A stretch of DNA of 64,000 nt, from contig NC_045143.1 in NCBI RefSeq assembly GCF_008831285.2, positions 11,295,503 to 11,359,502 on the forward strand. The letters are read 5' to 3'. This DNA is from Nymphaea colorata. Its lineage: Eukaryota > Streptophyta > Magnoliopsida > Nymphaeales > Nymphaeaceae. Shown one piece after another: positions 43,030-60,857 of this stretch; within the stretch, counting starts at the first letter, position 1; the number at the start of each line of letters is the position of its first letter. The notes under the pieces were generated by a model, which worked only from the letters and a program-made list of their open reading frames with translations, ran no database searches and was not told where the DNA came from. The translations under genes and the position numbers were made by a program.

Positions 43030-43490
43030 AGTTAGACATATCAAAGTATAATTAAGGAATTGCATAGATGGAACTATCTTTTGACTAGGAATCAGGTTGT
43101 AATATATAAACCTCCCAAGTAGGCAAGTAGCTCGGTCCTGCCCTACGATCCTACTGAGAATCTCTTTCATTCTATTTGTCATAAACTTAGCAACTAACTT
43201 GCATAAGGAGATGCAAAGGATTGTGGGTCTGTAATCCTGAGTTCTGGTCACTCTTTCATGCTTTTGGAATAAGGGCAATGAGAGACCAGTTAATTTCCTT
43301 ACCAATTTTCCGGATTCTGATACATCATTCTAACAATTTGAAAGGGGGATTCGCAGAAGGATGTAAGGAACACATACTGGGCCCATGCACTATCCCCACT
43401 AGAGGCAAAAACTATAGCTCAGACCTCCTCTCAGGCGACAAGCTGCCAAAAGGTGTAGCTCTCCACTTCAGTGACCTGTTGCCCCACTCT
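43030..43490 (-). pseudogene. LINE reverse transcriptase fragment
   Basis: Minus-strand frames give INWSLIALIPKA (about 43290-43255), then TQDYRPTILCISLCKLVAKF and NRMKEILSRIVGQDRA with LLGRFIYYNL. This is the LINE pattern LIPK....DYRPISLCN..YK...K...NRL...L..I...Q.AF..GR.I..N. Just above, degenerate residues fit the preceding PDGF..FF segment. It contains frameshifts and lacks the catalytic FADD box. Different copy and opposite strand from the LINE at 1-1146. Confidence 0.8.
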
Positions 43491-43648
43491 TAGGTTGTTG
43501 CCAACCTCTCCTAAGCTTTTCCTCACAAACCAAAAGAGAAGAGAAGTAGGTTCAACAAATGCTTGAAGCTTATAGGTCCGTTACATTCTACCTATGAATC
43601 GAATTCATAGTCTTGTGCCCTCTAGCCAAGTTTTGGAAGAGTAGTTAT

Positions 43649-44103
43649 AAGGGCTGTACAACGAGTTGAGCCAGATGGAGCTTATCAAAACTCGACTCAA
43701 ACTCGACTCATTTGTAAACAAATTAAGCTCAATGGATGATTTAAATGTTAAAGGAATTGAGTCTAAGCTGTAAGAACTTGACTCGTTGAACTTGACTTGG
43801 CTCGCTTACTTGATGAATGCTAAAATATATTGAAAGAATGGTTAAATGAGTAGCAACTAAATGAGTTAAACAAGTCAAATAAGTTAACAAGTTAAAAGAA
43901 ATGAGGCATGCTTTATGGACACGAGTTAAATAAATTAAACAAGTTGAGCTCGAACTTGATGCTGTATTATCAAGTTGAGCTCGAGCTTGTTTTATGGAGC
44001 TCGACTTGAATTTGAAACGAGCGTGTGCTCGAGTTTTCTGAGTCGGGTCAAGCTATAGTTTTTTTAGTCGAGTCGAGCTCGACTCAGCTCATGTGCAGCC
44101 CTA
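43649..44103. mobile_element. hAT-like MITE, GAGCTCGAG-rich
   Basis: 455 bp. Left end AAGGGCTGTACAACGAGTTG, right end on the other strand TAGGGCTGCACATGAGCTGA. Subterminal regions are rich in GAGCTCGA/CTCGACTC in both orientations. Flanks GTAGTTAT (43641-43648) and GTTGATAT (44104-44111) match at 6 of 8. No coding capacity. Confidence 0.75.
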
Positions 44104-44612
44104 GTTGATATGAGCTCCTTTTGAAAGTCATTTCATCCTTGCTTTCGGATGCCATGAAGTACATTTGGATGTTCCTCTTCGTCGTGCTGAATAGAACAAA
44201 TCCAGCTTAGTTCAACCTTGATGCCATGATTTCTTCATGCTGTAGATGACATTCGATGCTTTTCATATTTATGCCGTTAGCCTTCCTAGTTGCACAGTAG
44301 TGGGATTCCATGAAACCCCAAGATAGCTTGATTTATTATTGTTGGTATTGTCAAATGCAATTACTCTTGTTATAACACCATATATAGATGGGGGCTCTTT
44401 AATTATTTGAAGGCAAAGCTGTTAAATGGTTTGATCCGTGGCTCCTCCCTGTGTATTGTGACTTTCATATGTAGCATCTTATTGGAGATTTACTATTGCA
44501 ATTAAAGTAGTCAGTCCTTCCAAATGGGTGTCCCTGACAGTGGTGGTCCTTTTCATTGTATTGGCAACTTCTCAGTCCATTGTGATGCCTGCATTAATTC
44601 CAAAGTACACTA

Positions 44613-44645
44613 GATAGAGACAGAGAGAGAGAGAGAGAGAGAAAG
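44613..44645. repeat. (GA)n microsatellite
   Basis: About 14 GA units with one interruption. Confidence 0.9.
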
Positions 44646-47216
44646 ATGATTTTGCTGAAAGACTTTCTTTTCTTTTCCTGTTCCTGTTCCATTTGGACCA
44701 AGAAGAAAGCGCTTTGGCTAAAGCAGAAGCGACTTGACATACCAACCATCAAGTAAGGACCTTAAATATTTCCAATGCAATCTTGGTGGGATGAAGGCTT
44801 CCCTCACCTTTATTGATCAAAAGATAGAGCTGTACAAAAAGAAATCATTTGTAGGACACAGGACCAAACTTGCTGAACCAGTAAGGGCATATCAGCAACA
44901 CAACCAAGACACTAAAACAAGAAGAAACTCAAGGTTAAGTTGTTCAGTCCAAGGATGAGATAGGTCTAATAGCTCTGAGCATCGGAGACAAAAGTTAATC
45001 CAGAAGCTGTAGATGGCATATTGCTGTAGGATACAGAAATCTTATCAGAAAATTGATTGAGGACTGGGAAACGCCTCAACATTGCATTCCTACCTTCAAT
45101 ATTTATCTCCAAAGACTTTCAAAGGCCCTCACCAGTGAAGAACTGAGGATAAAGCTTCTGTATCTCATTCAAAGATTACCTTCTTTCTCTTTTTCTTTTT
45201 CTTTTTCTAAACGTTACCAACTTCAGACGTTAAAGTCTGCCTCGCAAAATGTAATTGCCTTTATTTTTATTTTTTATTTTTGGATTTTGCCTTTGCTTCA
45301 GCCTTTACCGGTAATCGTGTGAGGCATTAGTGTGTACCACGTGTATGCACAGGCTTTTGGTTTTTCAAGCTACATGAAGCACATTCACGTATATTATATA
45401 AAATTGTTACTTTGGTAACTGTAATTTCACCCTTCCTATCATCATCGTTTCCTTCATCATCATCATTCTTCTTATTGTCATCATCTTTCTTCAATTGGAC
45501 ATGAATGCCATGTGACCGTGGCACCTTATTCACTACGCAAGCCAATAAAGTAATATCCTTAAAATCGTCCACTGTGTTATTGCACCCATAAAACAATGGA
45601 AGTTAAAAGGGAGTAACATAGCTGGTTGAACTGATTGGTGGCTGGTCGCTGAGAGCCTCATTGTCACTTTGATACCTATAAATGCTATTTTTCAAAACTA
45701 CAAAAGATAGCAGGTGCTATTTTCGGATTGAATGAAGTAACTACAAGTTTACCAGTCCTGATAAAACAATGGTAGAAAAAAAGCCGAGAACAATTGAAGG
45801 AATTAATGTAACTGGTTGAACTGGCAGGATGGTGGGAGCCCATTGGTCAGTTTGATTTTTGTAGGCACTATTTTTCTAAACCACAAAAGGTGGTGGGTGC
45901 TACATTCGAGTTCAATGGTGTAACTGGAAGTTCACCCAGTCTCAACCCCAAGGACAAAGAGAAAGAGAGGAGGCTCCGGAGGCTCCGGCCTTCCTTTGGA
46001 GACGTAGGTTCCTGATATTCTTTTTTATTTGTAGAAGTTTAATCTTGTAGATTTGACATTGTCCCAAGTTGAAGAGGCAAAACTAAAGCCACCATGAGCT
46101 GACGAGAAACCACAGATGCAGGCAGTGCTTAGTATAAAAAGATTATGGAGAAACAGGGAGAATCGAATCCATCTAGAGTAAACTGTGTGTGACCTTTCAT
46201 TCTTTGCACCCTCCTCTTGCTTCTCGGTGCTCCCAATTTTATCATTTCAATCATCATCGGCTCCATGAGTAACAACTATTTAGACACTTACAGCAAGGTG
46301 TACGTGGAACCGGCCGAGATCTGTTTGTCATAAGAGTTCAACCTAACTTTCCAACTCAACTGTGCAAATTTATGTCATTCATCTTATAAGCCATGTTAGA
46401 AAAATATAGAAGGGGAGGCAGTTGCAACGGATATACTTGCCTGGCCTTCATATATTTGAAAATGGTAGGACGGTATACCTGATCCTTCAAGCCATTGATT
46501 TTAATCTTGTGTTTACTGCTGACGTTGGTTGACAGAAATTAATGGCTGCTGAAACTTATGATAAAGTAAATGCCAACTCCAGAAGAGTCTCCAACTACAT
46601 TTTACATTCACCTACCGGACATAATTTTGTCTGTTGCAATATTTATGCTCTCCAACAATTAGAACATGAACAAATCAACACGAATTTCAAGACAGTAATC
46701 AGTCTAGGAAAAGAACATAGCAAAAGTATGCTGGTTCTTTTTCATTTTTGTAACAGAGAAATCACTTTCCTGGGGCAGGGACAAGATTCGGCATATCGAC
46801 TTGCATATAGCTGGTACCAATGTTTGGCGTTTGTTGGAATCATAGTCACAGGAAGCGCATCTTTTTTTGGGGAAAGATGCCATAAATAAGTAAGCTGTTT
46901 AAAACTTTAGAAAAAAACACCATTTTTTGGAAAAAAAAAATGCCAAAACGAAAAAAATGCACAAGTTTTTAAATGTTTTTTTTTGTTTTTTCATTTTATT
47001 CATTTTTCATGTTTTTTAAATGCCAAACTGCTTGTTTTCATCTTCTAATTTTTATTTTTTGTAAATTTACTTATTTTTTAATGTTTGTGTTATCAGTTTC
47101 TCACTTATTAGAAAGCTTACATTATTTCATTTTTTTTTATCTTTCTTTCAAGTACCTCACCAGTTAAAATGTAAGAAAGGTTTTTGTAACTACGGTTTGA
47201 ATATGACCATAGACTA
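44646..47216. other. Gene-free sequence
   Basis: No gene recognised; the 60-115-residue frames have no motif. 45180-45215 is a (CTTTTT)n-like pyrimidine tract and 46890-47160 is T-rich low complexity. A diverged tandem repeat at 45613-45960 is listed separately. Confidence 0.5.
45613..45960. repeat. Diverged tandem duplication, period about 192 bp
   Basis: Copy 1 from 45613 and copy 2 from about 45805 share AACTGGTTGAACTG, GAGCC.CATTG.TCA, TTTGAT, CTATTTTTC.AAA.C, ACAAAAG.TGG.GGGTGCTA, TTCGA.TT.AATG and GTAACT..AAGTT.ACC in order. About 75-80 percent identical. Confidence 0.75.
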
Positions 47217-47220
47217 GGGA

Positions 47221-47271
47221 TTCCCAAATTATGTGGTCTTAGGAGTTTCCCAAATTATGTGGTCTTAGGAG
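47221..47271. repeat. Tandem duplication, 26-bp unit
   Basis: TTCCCAAATTATGTGGTCTT followed by AGGAG occurs twice back to back (47221-47245 and 47247-47271), essentially identical. Confidence 0.95.
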
Positions 47272-47469
47272 TTAGGACAGATCCAAATGTACCAGTGATG
47301 ATCAATCAACCTGAAATTTTGCAATACTTCTCAACTAGGAAAAATTAGACCTAGCACCAAATAAAACTAGAATTAATTAATAAGGCAACTATGAGAAAGC
47401 TTTAAAAAAAAAGGTTCGGCGTTGGCACCTAGTTCTCTTGTGCAGCTTGGTCCAAGCCTACACACCCGC

Positions 47470-47676
47470 CAGGGGCCGAGCTAAGGCAGGGCCCTCTTGG
47501 GTCCTAGACCCGCCTGAAAAAAATCTTTTAAAAAAATTTACTTGTAAATTTAAAAAAAATCACTTGTTATATATAAAAGTTATATATAAAAATTTTGAAA
47601 AGTGATATTTAGGTTGTAGTTAAAATTTTAAAAACTTTAATTCAGCCCGTCTAATGAAATTCTGGCTCCGCCCCTC
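47470..47676 (-). mobile_element. MITE copy A of the CAGGGGCGGAGC family
   Basis: Ends CAGGGGCCGAGCTAAG and, on the other strand, GAGGGGCGGAGCCAGAAT. AT-rich inside with ATTTACTTGTAAATTTAAAA and a TTTTAAAAACTTTAATTC segment next to the right end. The same parts recur at 59501-59673, 60050-60244 and 60858-61020. Confidence 0.75.
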
Positions 47677-48134
47677 AGACCCGGCATGTCGACCCTACAT
47701 TAGAGTCTGGTCTAAGGGTGGTTTCCGGGTGCAACTGGGCCTGAACCATGCTCAGTCTAGTGCTGCATGCTGGGTCAGGAAAAGTTTCACGTTCGAAACA
47801 CATCAGGTTCCTTCAGATATAACAGAAAGTGGGCCTGGAACCTGGAAACTGGCCACATGCTTATGACATGAACCACCTAACCTGTTTCATCCACGATACG
47901 ATCGCCCGTCCGCATCTGCTACGATTTTCATTAGATCAAGAAGAATATTATGAGGCTTTCCTTTGAAGAAAATATCAAATATTATCAATTCAGAGGCAGT
48001 GCCGATGATCTGCTTAGAATACAGCCAGTAAGAGAGGACGGCTATCTTTTTTTTTTCTCTTTCTTTCTTTCTAGGTCGAACATAGAAAAAGGCTGAGCTG
48101 AACCTTCATGGGAGAAGTAGCAAGGCCTTGCAGG

Positions 48135-48612
48135 TACGGCTGTTCAACTAGTCAAGCTAACTAGAGCTCTACTCGAAGTCGCTCCATAAGCTTGACTCAT
48201 TTGTTAAACGAGTTATGCTTGAGTTAATAAAAAAACTTGACTGCATAAATGAGTCGAGCTCGAATTAAGTAGGCTCGGCTCGGTTAAACTTGTTTAAGCT
48301 TGAACTAGAGAAAATAAATGATATGTCTTGTAATGTTATCACAAAAGGTAGATGGGTCAAATGGATGTGCGCCCGAGCATGAGGCTCATTATTCTGCTGC
48401 CTCTTTCCTTAAAAATTAAAATTTTTAATGAAATACTCGGCTCGGCTAAAGTTTGATCGAGCCAAGTTTGAGTTTTTAGAGCTCGAACTGAGCCGAGCTA
48501 GAGCCAAGCTCGAGGTAATGAACTTTAAGCGAAAGTCAAGTTTTATTTGAAATACTCAAGCTGATTTGAAGCCACCTTAGCTCGGCTCGACCTCGGCTCA
48601 TGAACAGTCCTA
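48135..48612. mobile_element. hAT-like MITE, GAGCTCGAG-rich, with 8-bp target duplication
   Basis: 478 bp. Left end TACGGCTGTTCAACTAG, right end on the other strand TAGGACTGTTCATGAGCC. Target duplication CTTGCAGG (48127-48134) and CCTGCAGG (48613-48620), one mismatch. Subterminal GAGTCGAGCTCGA and GCTCGGCTCG motifs on both sides tie it to 43649-44103. No coding capacity. Confidence 0.82.
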
Positions 48613-48620
48613 CCTGCAGG

Positions 48621-50465
48621 TCTTAGAAAAGTGAGTGAAAGTGAGGGCTTGCGGCAGTTGGGGATGCCTTGACCATGGAGCATGAAGTTACAGCGCAGTG
48701 CCATTTTAGTCACTTGTAAGGTCGCCATTCTGGGCCCTACTTGTCCCTCTCAATAATTTTCTTTGAATGGCCAACATGCGTGACTTCAATGGGCATGCCT
48801 GTTGACTTCAAATATACCCTCAATTCTTCTCTTATTTCATTATTACATCTCTTACAAACTTTTAGTTTTTTTTTTTTTTTTTTCCTTCAAGAGAAAGAAA
48901 AGGCCAGTGGCCTTAGGAGATGACAGTTGAGTCTGAGTGATGCCGATCCATTTCCTTCAGGTTTCTACCTACCGTCGTTCATAGTCGGTAAACCTTTTAT
49001 ATCATAGTTAGTAAACTCATGACTCTGACTATGCCATCGAGTTAGAGCCGATTTAGTGACTCGACTGGATTAAGCCGTAATATTTAGTAGAGCGTAATAT
49101 TTAGTAGAGTAGATCTCTTTTATAAATAAATGATTAAAACAAGTTTCTAAGAACTTTCTGTTCGAATTTTTCTTGATTAACTAAAACTAAAACTGAATGA
49201 TATGTAATATGTGCATTTAGGTATATTTAGTAAAGTTTATATTTCGCAATTCAAAAAGAGCAAACTTTAGTATTCAGCAATAAACGATAAAAAAAAAAAA
49301 GACAAAAAAACATATTAGTTACTTGACACTTGACAATCTTAGTTTGACTCGGTGAACTTTGATCTGTCTCCCAGTAAATGGACTATCCTTAACCGATTCG
49401 GGCTACTCGCAGCGAGGATCGACAAGCTTGCTAAGTCTGGCTTATATGTGCTTCCACGCTTCCAGATCGACCTGTACCAACTACCCCATGTATCAAATAC
49501 AATGATGTTTAGAAAAATAAACTTCCTTTTCCAACTAAAATCACCAAAAAGGCGGAAACGCATTGGCAGTGTTGAGCGAAACTCCTTATCGTCAAGAAAA
49601 ACAACAGGCTGTTTTCCAACAGCCGCCTTCGGTTTCAGATATCCTTGGAAGACCTTCCACAGTTGTTAATCAGAGCCTGGCTGCATCAGAAATTTCAAAA
49701 AGGAAAAAGATGGCTTGTTTTCCGGAAATGAGGGAAAAGAATGCGGGCCTTAAACGGAACGCCTACGCGGCTATATCACCTAAATATTGACGTTCTCCCA
49801 AATTTTGTCTGCTCATGGCAACTACCACTTTGATTTGAATTCATTTATCAGCTATGAAACTCAAATAAAAATATCTAAACATTGGAACAAAGTAAAAGTA
49901 AACCCACATGAGCAATCTCGCTTACATGTACAAGCCTTTCTTTTGCAGGCACAGCCATTCACTCAGCATTTGTTGCAAAGGAACACCCGCTGGAGACCTC
50001 CAAAAAAGAAACAAATTAGAGGGCATGAAGAAGTGGTCTGTCAATCTCCTTAGAAGACCAACATGGAAGAAATGTGAGAAGACACTCTTAAATACAAGAA
50101 TACATTTCCTTTCTGATGCTTGGATTTCTAGTGGACAAAATAACCCTCTGCAAATCTGCCTTGTTTTAGAAGATACACATATATACGGCACATTTTTGAA
50201 CGAAACAAACAAGTGAGCAAACATAAACCGCCAAATTTTCCAACAAATGCAGCTTTCTTCATCTTTCTGTATGAAGACCACCGTTTCATACAGATTGCAA
50301 TTGCACGCCTGTTGGCATCACTTGGAACAAACAATTGATTTGGTACTCAAAGATACTGTCAAGGGCAGATGCTCATCTAGGCATCAAACCTCACAGCATC
50401 ATAAACAAACTCCTTTTTGAGTTTCACATGAGATTATCCAAAGAACTGGATGCATGCCTGCTTCA
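48621..50465. other. Intergenic sequence and CDPK 3' flank
   Basis: No gene recognised. The 60-119-residue frames between 49339 and 50334 overlap on both strands and lack motifs. The last 200-300 bp before 50465 are the likely 3' UTR of the minus-strand kinase gene. Confidence 0.5.
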
Positions 50466-55478
<5,013 letters not shown>

Positions 55479-55504
55479 TGCCTCACCTTACAAACCACCA
55501 ACGA

Positions 55505-55535
55505 CTCTCTCCCTCTCTCTCTCTCTTTCTCTCTG
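55505..55535 (-). repeat. (CT)n tract in the CDPK 5' leader
   Basis: A CT-rich microsatellite 27-57 bp upstream of the start codon (GA-rich on the transcribed strand). Such tracts are common in plant 5' leaders. Confidence 0.8.
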
Positions 55536-56749
55536 GAATTAAGAATAGAGAAGGAATCTCCCGTTGGAAGGATTAGTTGATGGGTGGTGGTGGCGGTGAG
55601 AAATATCTCTCTCTCTTCTTTTCGCTCTTAATGAGAGGGCAGAAGGACAACTGTCGTTAGTATTGGTGAGGACGGTGGCGGGAAGGACCAGGCAACAGTA
55701 GTAGTGATGGCGGCGGCAGGCGGAGCTCCGCCTCTTCCGCGTACCTGTCGAGGCGAGGAAGACGACCGAAAGGGGCGAGAAAAGAAGAGTCCAGGAGGGA
55801 GAGATCATCACCATCATCCCATCATCATCATCATCATCCTCTTCTTCTCCTCTCTCTCCTCCTCCTTCCACACCATCCATGATCATGATCATGGTCGTTG
55901 ATATGAAAAAAAAATTCTCATTTTCCTCATTAAAATAATTAGCAAGCAATCTTTCGTTCGGTCCCCTTTTTTTCAAACTCTATAAAGTGTCTACTATACC
56001 CTTAATCTTTCTATCAAATGACATCTCTAGACCCTGTGCTTGTGATGATGGCCCTCACGTGCGGGCGCCCACGCGGATCAGCCGCGTTCGGCAGTTTTTA
56101 TGGCAAAAACTAAACTGGATCGGGTAGGGTCGAATCCTGAACCGGGAAATCGGATCGGCTCAGTGAATCGGTGATTCTGCAGTCCAGGGGAATAACGTCG
56201 GCTTGATAAGAAAAAACGTTAATTATACAAAAATAAATTGAAAATAACCTGCAAGCAAAATTCAAATTAAAGGAACTTAACCGGTGAATCCCAATGACTT
56301 CATCATTGATTTGTTCTCTCAGTTCCCTTTGAAAAGTTGGATGGTTGAGATCAGCCAGAGTTTCTTTCGCAATTGACATTGATTTATGTACATGTGGGTC
56401 AGATCCGGTGGATTACTTTTGGCATATTTTATTGCTCCCAGCCTTGACTTTAAGCTGACGTCTTTAGGGCCTTCACAATCTCACACCCGTCCCGTTTATT
56501 GACTGCTTCTTTTCGGGATATAAAAATAAAACTAAACAACTTTTGTGGCAACATTTTGAGCTTGTGAAAATTATTAAAAAAAAAAGCGGTCAAGCTTAAA
56601 AATGATATTATTTTAACAGTATAATTGGTCGACAACTTGATCATCAATTTAATTTTTATGAGTATTACTCTTTTAAAGTAACTGTAAACAGCAATAATAT
56701 ATGAAAGATTAATATTTTGATGAGAAAACAAAAAAACTTGTATTACTTC
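55536..56749. other. CDPK upstream region
   Basis: 55570-55900 is simple-sequence-rich: CGG/GGT motifs and a (CAT)n tract at 55806-55848. It generates long but meaningless frames on both strands. A CTTTATAGAG-like stretch on the minus strand (55978-55987) is a weak TATA candidate. No other gene seen. Confidence 0.45.
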
Positions 56750-56754
56750 TTAAA

Positions 56755-57010
56755 AATATCCTATATTTGGCCCGACGTCGAGCCAGTTCGGTTGGGTTTG
56801 ATAAGCCCGGGTGGGTTGATATTTGTTAATGTTTAGTTTATTAATATATATATATATATATTATTTTATTATAATTAATTATATTTATATATTATTTGAT
56901 ATTAAAAATATATTTTTTACTTTAATCGACCTGAATTCAAGCCGAACTCTGGCTCGGGCTTGAATGGTCGTGCCAGGCCCTGACCGAGGTTTCAACCCGA
57001 GCTAAGTCGA
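56755..57010. mobile_element. MITE-like element with GC-rich ends and AT core
   Basis: GC-rich left part (GAGCCAGTTCGGTTGGGTT, AAGCCCGGGTGGGTTGATAT), an AT-only core with (TA)n, and a GC-rich right part (GGCTCGGGCTTGAATGG, AACCCGAGCTAAGTCGACC). The same arrangement recurs at 63135-63470. Ends and target duplication not resolved. Confidence 0.5.
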
Positions 57011-57344
57011 CCCAGTGCCAGACTTAGTTATAAAGGAGGGATTTCTAGAAATTGATGATATTTACTACCATAAATGTGGGCCCATTGTCCCCAAATGGCT
57101 TTTGAAAGAAATTAAAGTAGTTGTTAGCCCGTGCAAGTTTTAAATATTATGATATTTTATGAGCTTGTTCACTAACATTTTTGAGGTGCTCGAAAATTTT
57201 TAATTTCTCTCTGATAGTTTACTTTACTTCTTTCAACTTAACTAAATATTTGCACATTAATTTTTACCTTAAATATAATACCGTATTTGACCACCAAGTT
57301 TTGGATATTGTTTTATTTCTGTTTATTAAATTTCATGGTTGTAC

Positions 57345-57530
57345 GCAGGGGGGCGCCTGGGCCATGGCCTGGGTGAGCCCAGGAAATTTTTTTTTTTATG
57401 TAAAAAATCATTTTTTTTTTTTAGTTTGGCCGGACCCTTCGCTCCTCTTGGCCCTACCATCGCTCCTCTTGGCCCGACTCTCGAATGGTTTGGCTTGCCC
57501 TTGAAAAAAATCCTGGTTCCGCCCATGGTT
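57345..57530. mobile_element. Possible diverged member of the CAGGGGCGGAGC MITE family
   Basis: Left GCAGGGGGGCGCCTGGGCC, right on the other strand CATGGGCGGAACCAGG. The inside has T-runs and a repeated CTCCTCTTGGCCC motif. End similarity is clear, but the inside differs from copies A-D. Confidence 0.45.
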
Positions 57531-59500
57531 CTACGTGGCGCATTGCAATTTTAATATGGTTTGAAAGGTTCATCAAATGGCGTTAAAAAGTTATGACACT
57601 GTAAGCCAAGAGCACGTCCAACTTAGGAACAGAAGTATCTGATCTAAAATCCAATCTGAAACGAACCGGATTCCAACCGAACCTGAAGCTCCAAAAGGTG
57701 GTAGTATAGGAATGCGATTGGTTTGGATTTAGCTTTCCTGTTTTGGATTCTTTTTTTGGATCCATATAGAGTTTGTTAAGTGCAAATTCTCACGCATTTA
57801 TCAGATCCAGATCCAAAACGTTTTTACATCACTATGCAATGAAACACAAAGTGGCAGCTGGATCGGGCTATGGTGGGCCAAGCCGGCCCTAATCCAACTC
57901 CAAACTTGACCTTTTCGAATTCGCATGGCACTCTATAATTGTCGCTTTATATGTTTCGATTTTATATTGAGAAAGAGCTGTTCAACAAAATCTTTAATTA
58001 ACTAATAGTAATGGAAACATTGAAATGAGAAGAATTAGAATGTAAAAGCCCGAATTCGTTGTTGTCATATCTATGGGCATTTGGAACATAAAATATTTGT
58101 TATTGCTGGATAGAATAATAATTCCACAAGCGTTCTGTTCCACGCGTTTTCTCCGTGGCAGTTGAAATCCAAAGAAGAGCGGTCCGAAAAAAAAAAGGCT
58201 TTTTATTTATAATTTGACGGTACAGATAGAAAAGGAGTCAAAATATTTTTTTAGAATGGCTAAATAATATTTTTAAAAAAAAATTTTAGGTAGACCAATA
58301 AAAATTTTTCAAAAACATAAGTATAAATTTACTTAAAAAAAAAGGAGAGCCAGGGCTTTTGACACACCTACTTTGCTTCCGGTTGCAGTTATAAAAGCTC
58401 ACAATAATTACATAAATAAATTAATAGTTTAACTGGGCAGTCTTGTGATACATGTAGTTGTTTTTGGTTTTACTCAGACTTGTAGTGCTTTATGTGGCTG
58501 TTTTTGGTTTGACTCATGAAAATTATATTCGCCAACATGTAAATTGAAGCATATAGAGATCGATGTAGCTATAAACCCTAAAAACAATTTAAAAAAAAAA
58601 ATTTTTGACTCTTACCTAAGCAATGAGATTAATCCTCTCCTTCCCTCGAAATTAGGGTTTGCTTTAGATTGAGTCTATATCAAACTGACAATCATATTTC
58701 ATGTAATTCAGATGTGGATCTTGATTCATATTTAAACCCAACTTCTAAAACCAATACATGTAAACTTTTTTAAATTATGTTTACTGCTTGCATCAAACCA
58801 TACTAAGCTCATATTTTCTAGTTTTTTTACTAATACTTTTATTGATGAGGAGATTATATGTATGGAGTGAATGAGCTGATTAATTAAATTAATTTAGAAG
58901 TAAAGTCCGTATTTTTTTTAAAAGTAGAAATAATAAATAAATAAAAAATATATTAAAAGAAAAAAACAACAAAAAAAAAATAATGGTGATAGATGTCGTG
59001 GTAAAGAAGCTCTACCGGGGCGCCGTGGCCCGTGGGGTGGGGGGGGGCGTCCGCGTTGATTGATTCTTGCAAGTAAAGGCAACGACTTGAGTGAGCCCAC
59101 TTTTTGATTTGGTGAGAGTCTAAAAGTTCAGACCTTGGAGTGGGCAGACAGCCTCTCCCCTCCTTACGAGTGGGTCCCACTTCCATCATTCAACAAACCT
59201 GCAGCGTGCACCTCGTCCTCCAACAAATGAATCCAACAAATGAATGGACATTGAGGGAGACAGCCGCATATATAATTCCCCAATTCCTGAAGAGATAGAG
59301 AGAGAGAGATTTTGATGATTTTTAAGAAAAAAACTAAAAAATAAATAAATAAATAAAATTTAAACAAACGGCATAATTTAACCAGACTGGATATTTTCAG
59401 TTTTTAAGACCACTATTGTCCAAATTATTTTGTGACTGAATATAATTTGGTGGTTCTAGTCTAAGCCAAATGCTATGTGTGATCTAATGGAGGTGATGCG
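57531..59500. other. Gene-free AT-rich sequence
   Basis: No gene recognised. 57630-57850 has AATCCAATCTGAAACGAACC-type motifs similar to the inside of the MITE at 41148-41554. 58240-58370 ends in GAGAGCCAGGGCTTTTG and may be another MITE scrap. 59010-59060 is a short GC-rich patch with a run of G. Confidence 0.45.
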
Positions 59501-59673
59501 CAGGGACGGAGATTTTTTATGAGAAGGTTAAATTGTAGTTTAAAATGTTAATACACGTTGAAATATGATTTTTTAAAATTTTTATATAAGATAAATATTT
59601 TTTAAATTTTACATATAAATTAAAAAAAAAATCAAAGAGAACCAAGGCCCCTACCATCTCCCCGCTCTGCCTG
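59501..59673 (+). mobile_element. MITE copy B of the CAGGGGCGGAGC family
   Basis: Left CAGGGACGGAGATTTTTTAT, right on the other strand CAGGCAGAGCGGGGAG. Core AAATATGATTTTTTAAAATT and TTACATATAAATTAAAA align with copy C. Confidence 0.72.
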
Positions 59674-60049
59674 TAGTGATATGACATGATTTTCTTAATT
59701 TTGCATGGATATTATTATAGTCAGTAATAGGGGAGGTTTCTTTTGCATGGAAATCAGGTCTAATGAAATTTTTGAAGGTCCGGCACCTGTGACACCAGCA
59801 GCCTTGCATCAGAAGTAAGTACGATGAATACAATCCACTCTCGTGAAACAAGTTTAATCTCCCCTCCCTTTCCCCCAACGTCGAGGGCTTCATCTATTTG
59901 AGTTATCATTTAACATTATCAATTCAAATTATTTTTATGTTGAGTTGCTTTTGTAGCCATTAGTAATTTTAATAAACATTGGTTTAACGCTCCATAGAAT
60001 TGTAGAAAATATAAAGTTGACATTGATTAAAGGGCAGGAGGAGCAAGAG

Positions 60050-60244
60050 CAGGAGCGGAGCCAGAAATTTTTTATGAGGAGGGTCGAATTAAACTTTCTA
60101 AACTTTGACACGATCCAAATATCATTTTTTAAAAATTTTTATTTAGGACAAGTAAAATTTTGTAAAATTTACATGTAAATTAAAAAAAAAAAGAATTTTG
60201 AAGTGAGGACAGGGCCCATGCCCCCCTCCTTTAGCTCCGCCCGT
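60050..60244 (+). mobile_element. MITE copy C of the CAGGGGCGGAGC family
   Basis: Left CAGGAGCGGAGCCAGAAATT, right on the other strand GACGGGCGGAGCTAAAGG. Core: GAATTAAACTTTCTAAACTT, ATATCATTTTTTAAAAATTT, ATTTACATGTAAATTAAAA. Best-preserved copy in this orientation. Confidence 0.78.
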
Positions 60245-60857
60245 CAGCCGGAGAATTGTAGATATCAATGGTACATTGTGGAACAAGAGATGCAAATCAT
60301 TTTAATGCTTTACGACTTGGAAGAAATGAAAAACAATGTTCACTGAGATAATCTAAACAAGTGGATACTCCCCGTTGCTTCCCATCAAAATGACATTTTT
60401 TGCCAAGTTTTTTTTTGAAGAATTTTAAAGTTTTTGGTGACTGTTCACCAAATATCTCATAATTAAAGGGGCACAAGATTATATGCTTGAAGAATCATAA
60501 TTGTCATGGTTTTGTTCAACAATTTATTGAGGTTGTTACTAAAAAAAGTCAGTTGTTATGTTTATCAAATTATTGTAGTTTTCAGAAATGTACCTATGAA
60601 AGGACATAACTATGACCTGTAATAAATAGATGAACAATTTTCATTATCAATGTGTTAAGAAAAGACGATATTATACCTTAGGTTACCAACATATTATATA
60701 TTAGCATCATATTTTGTGGATATTTATATGAAAAACTTGCCATCTTCTAAGCTAGCCCCTTTTTATGATCTAAAATTTTAGTCGATCGTAAGACAAACAA
60801 CTCAGACACATTTAAAAGAAAATTTCAAAATTTTACCTTCATGGTGAATAGTGACTG

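Noticed and set aside
55539-55976. 145-codon minus-strand frame upstream of the CDPK start
   Set aside because: Asp/Glu/His-rich translation of simple repeats in the 5' region; not in frame with MGNCLCC and no homology seen.
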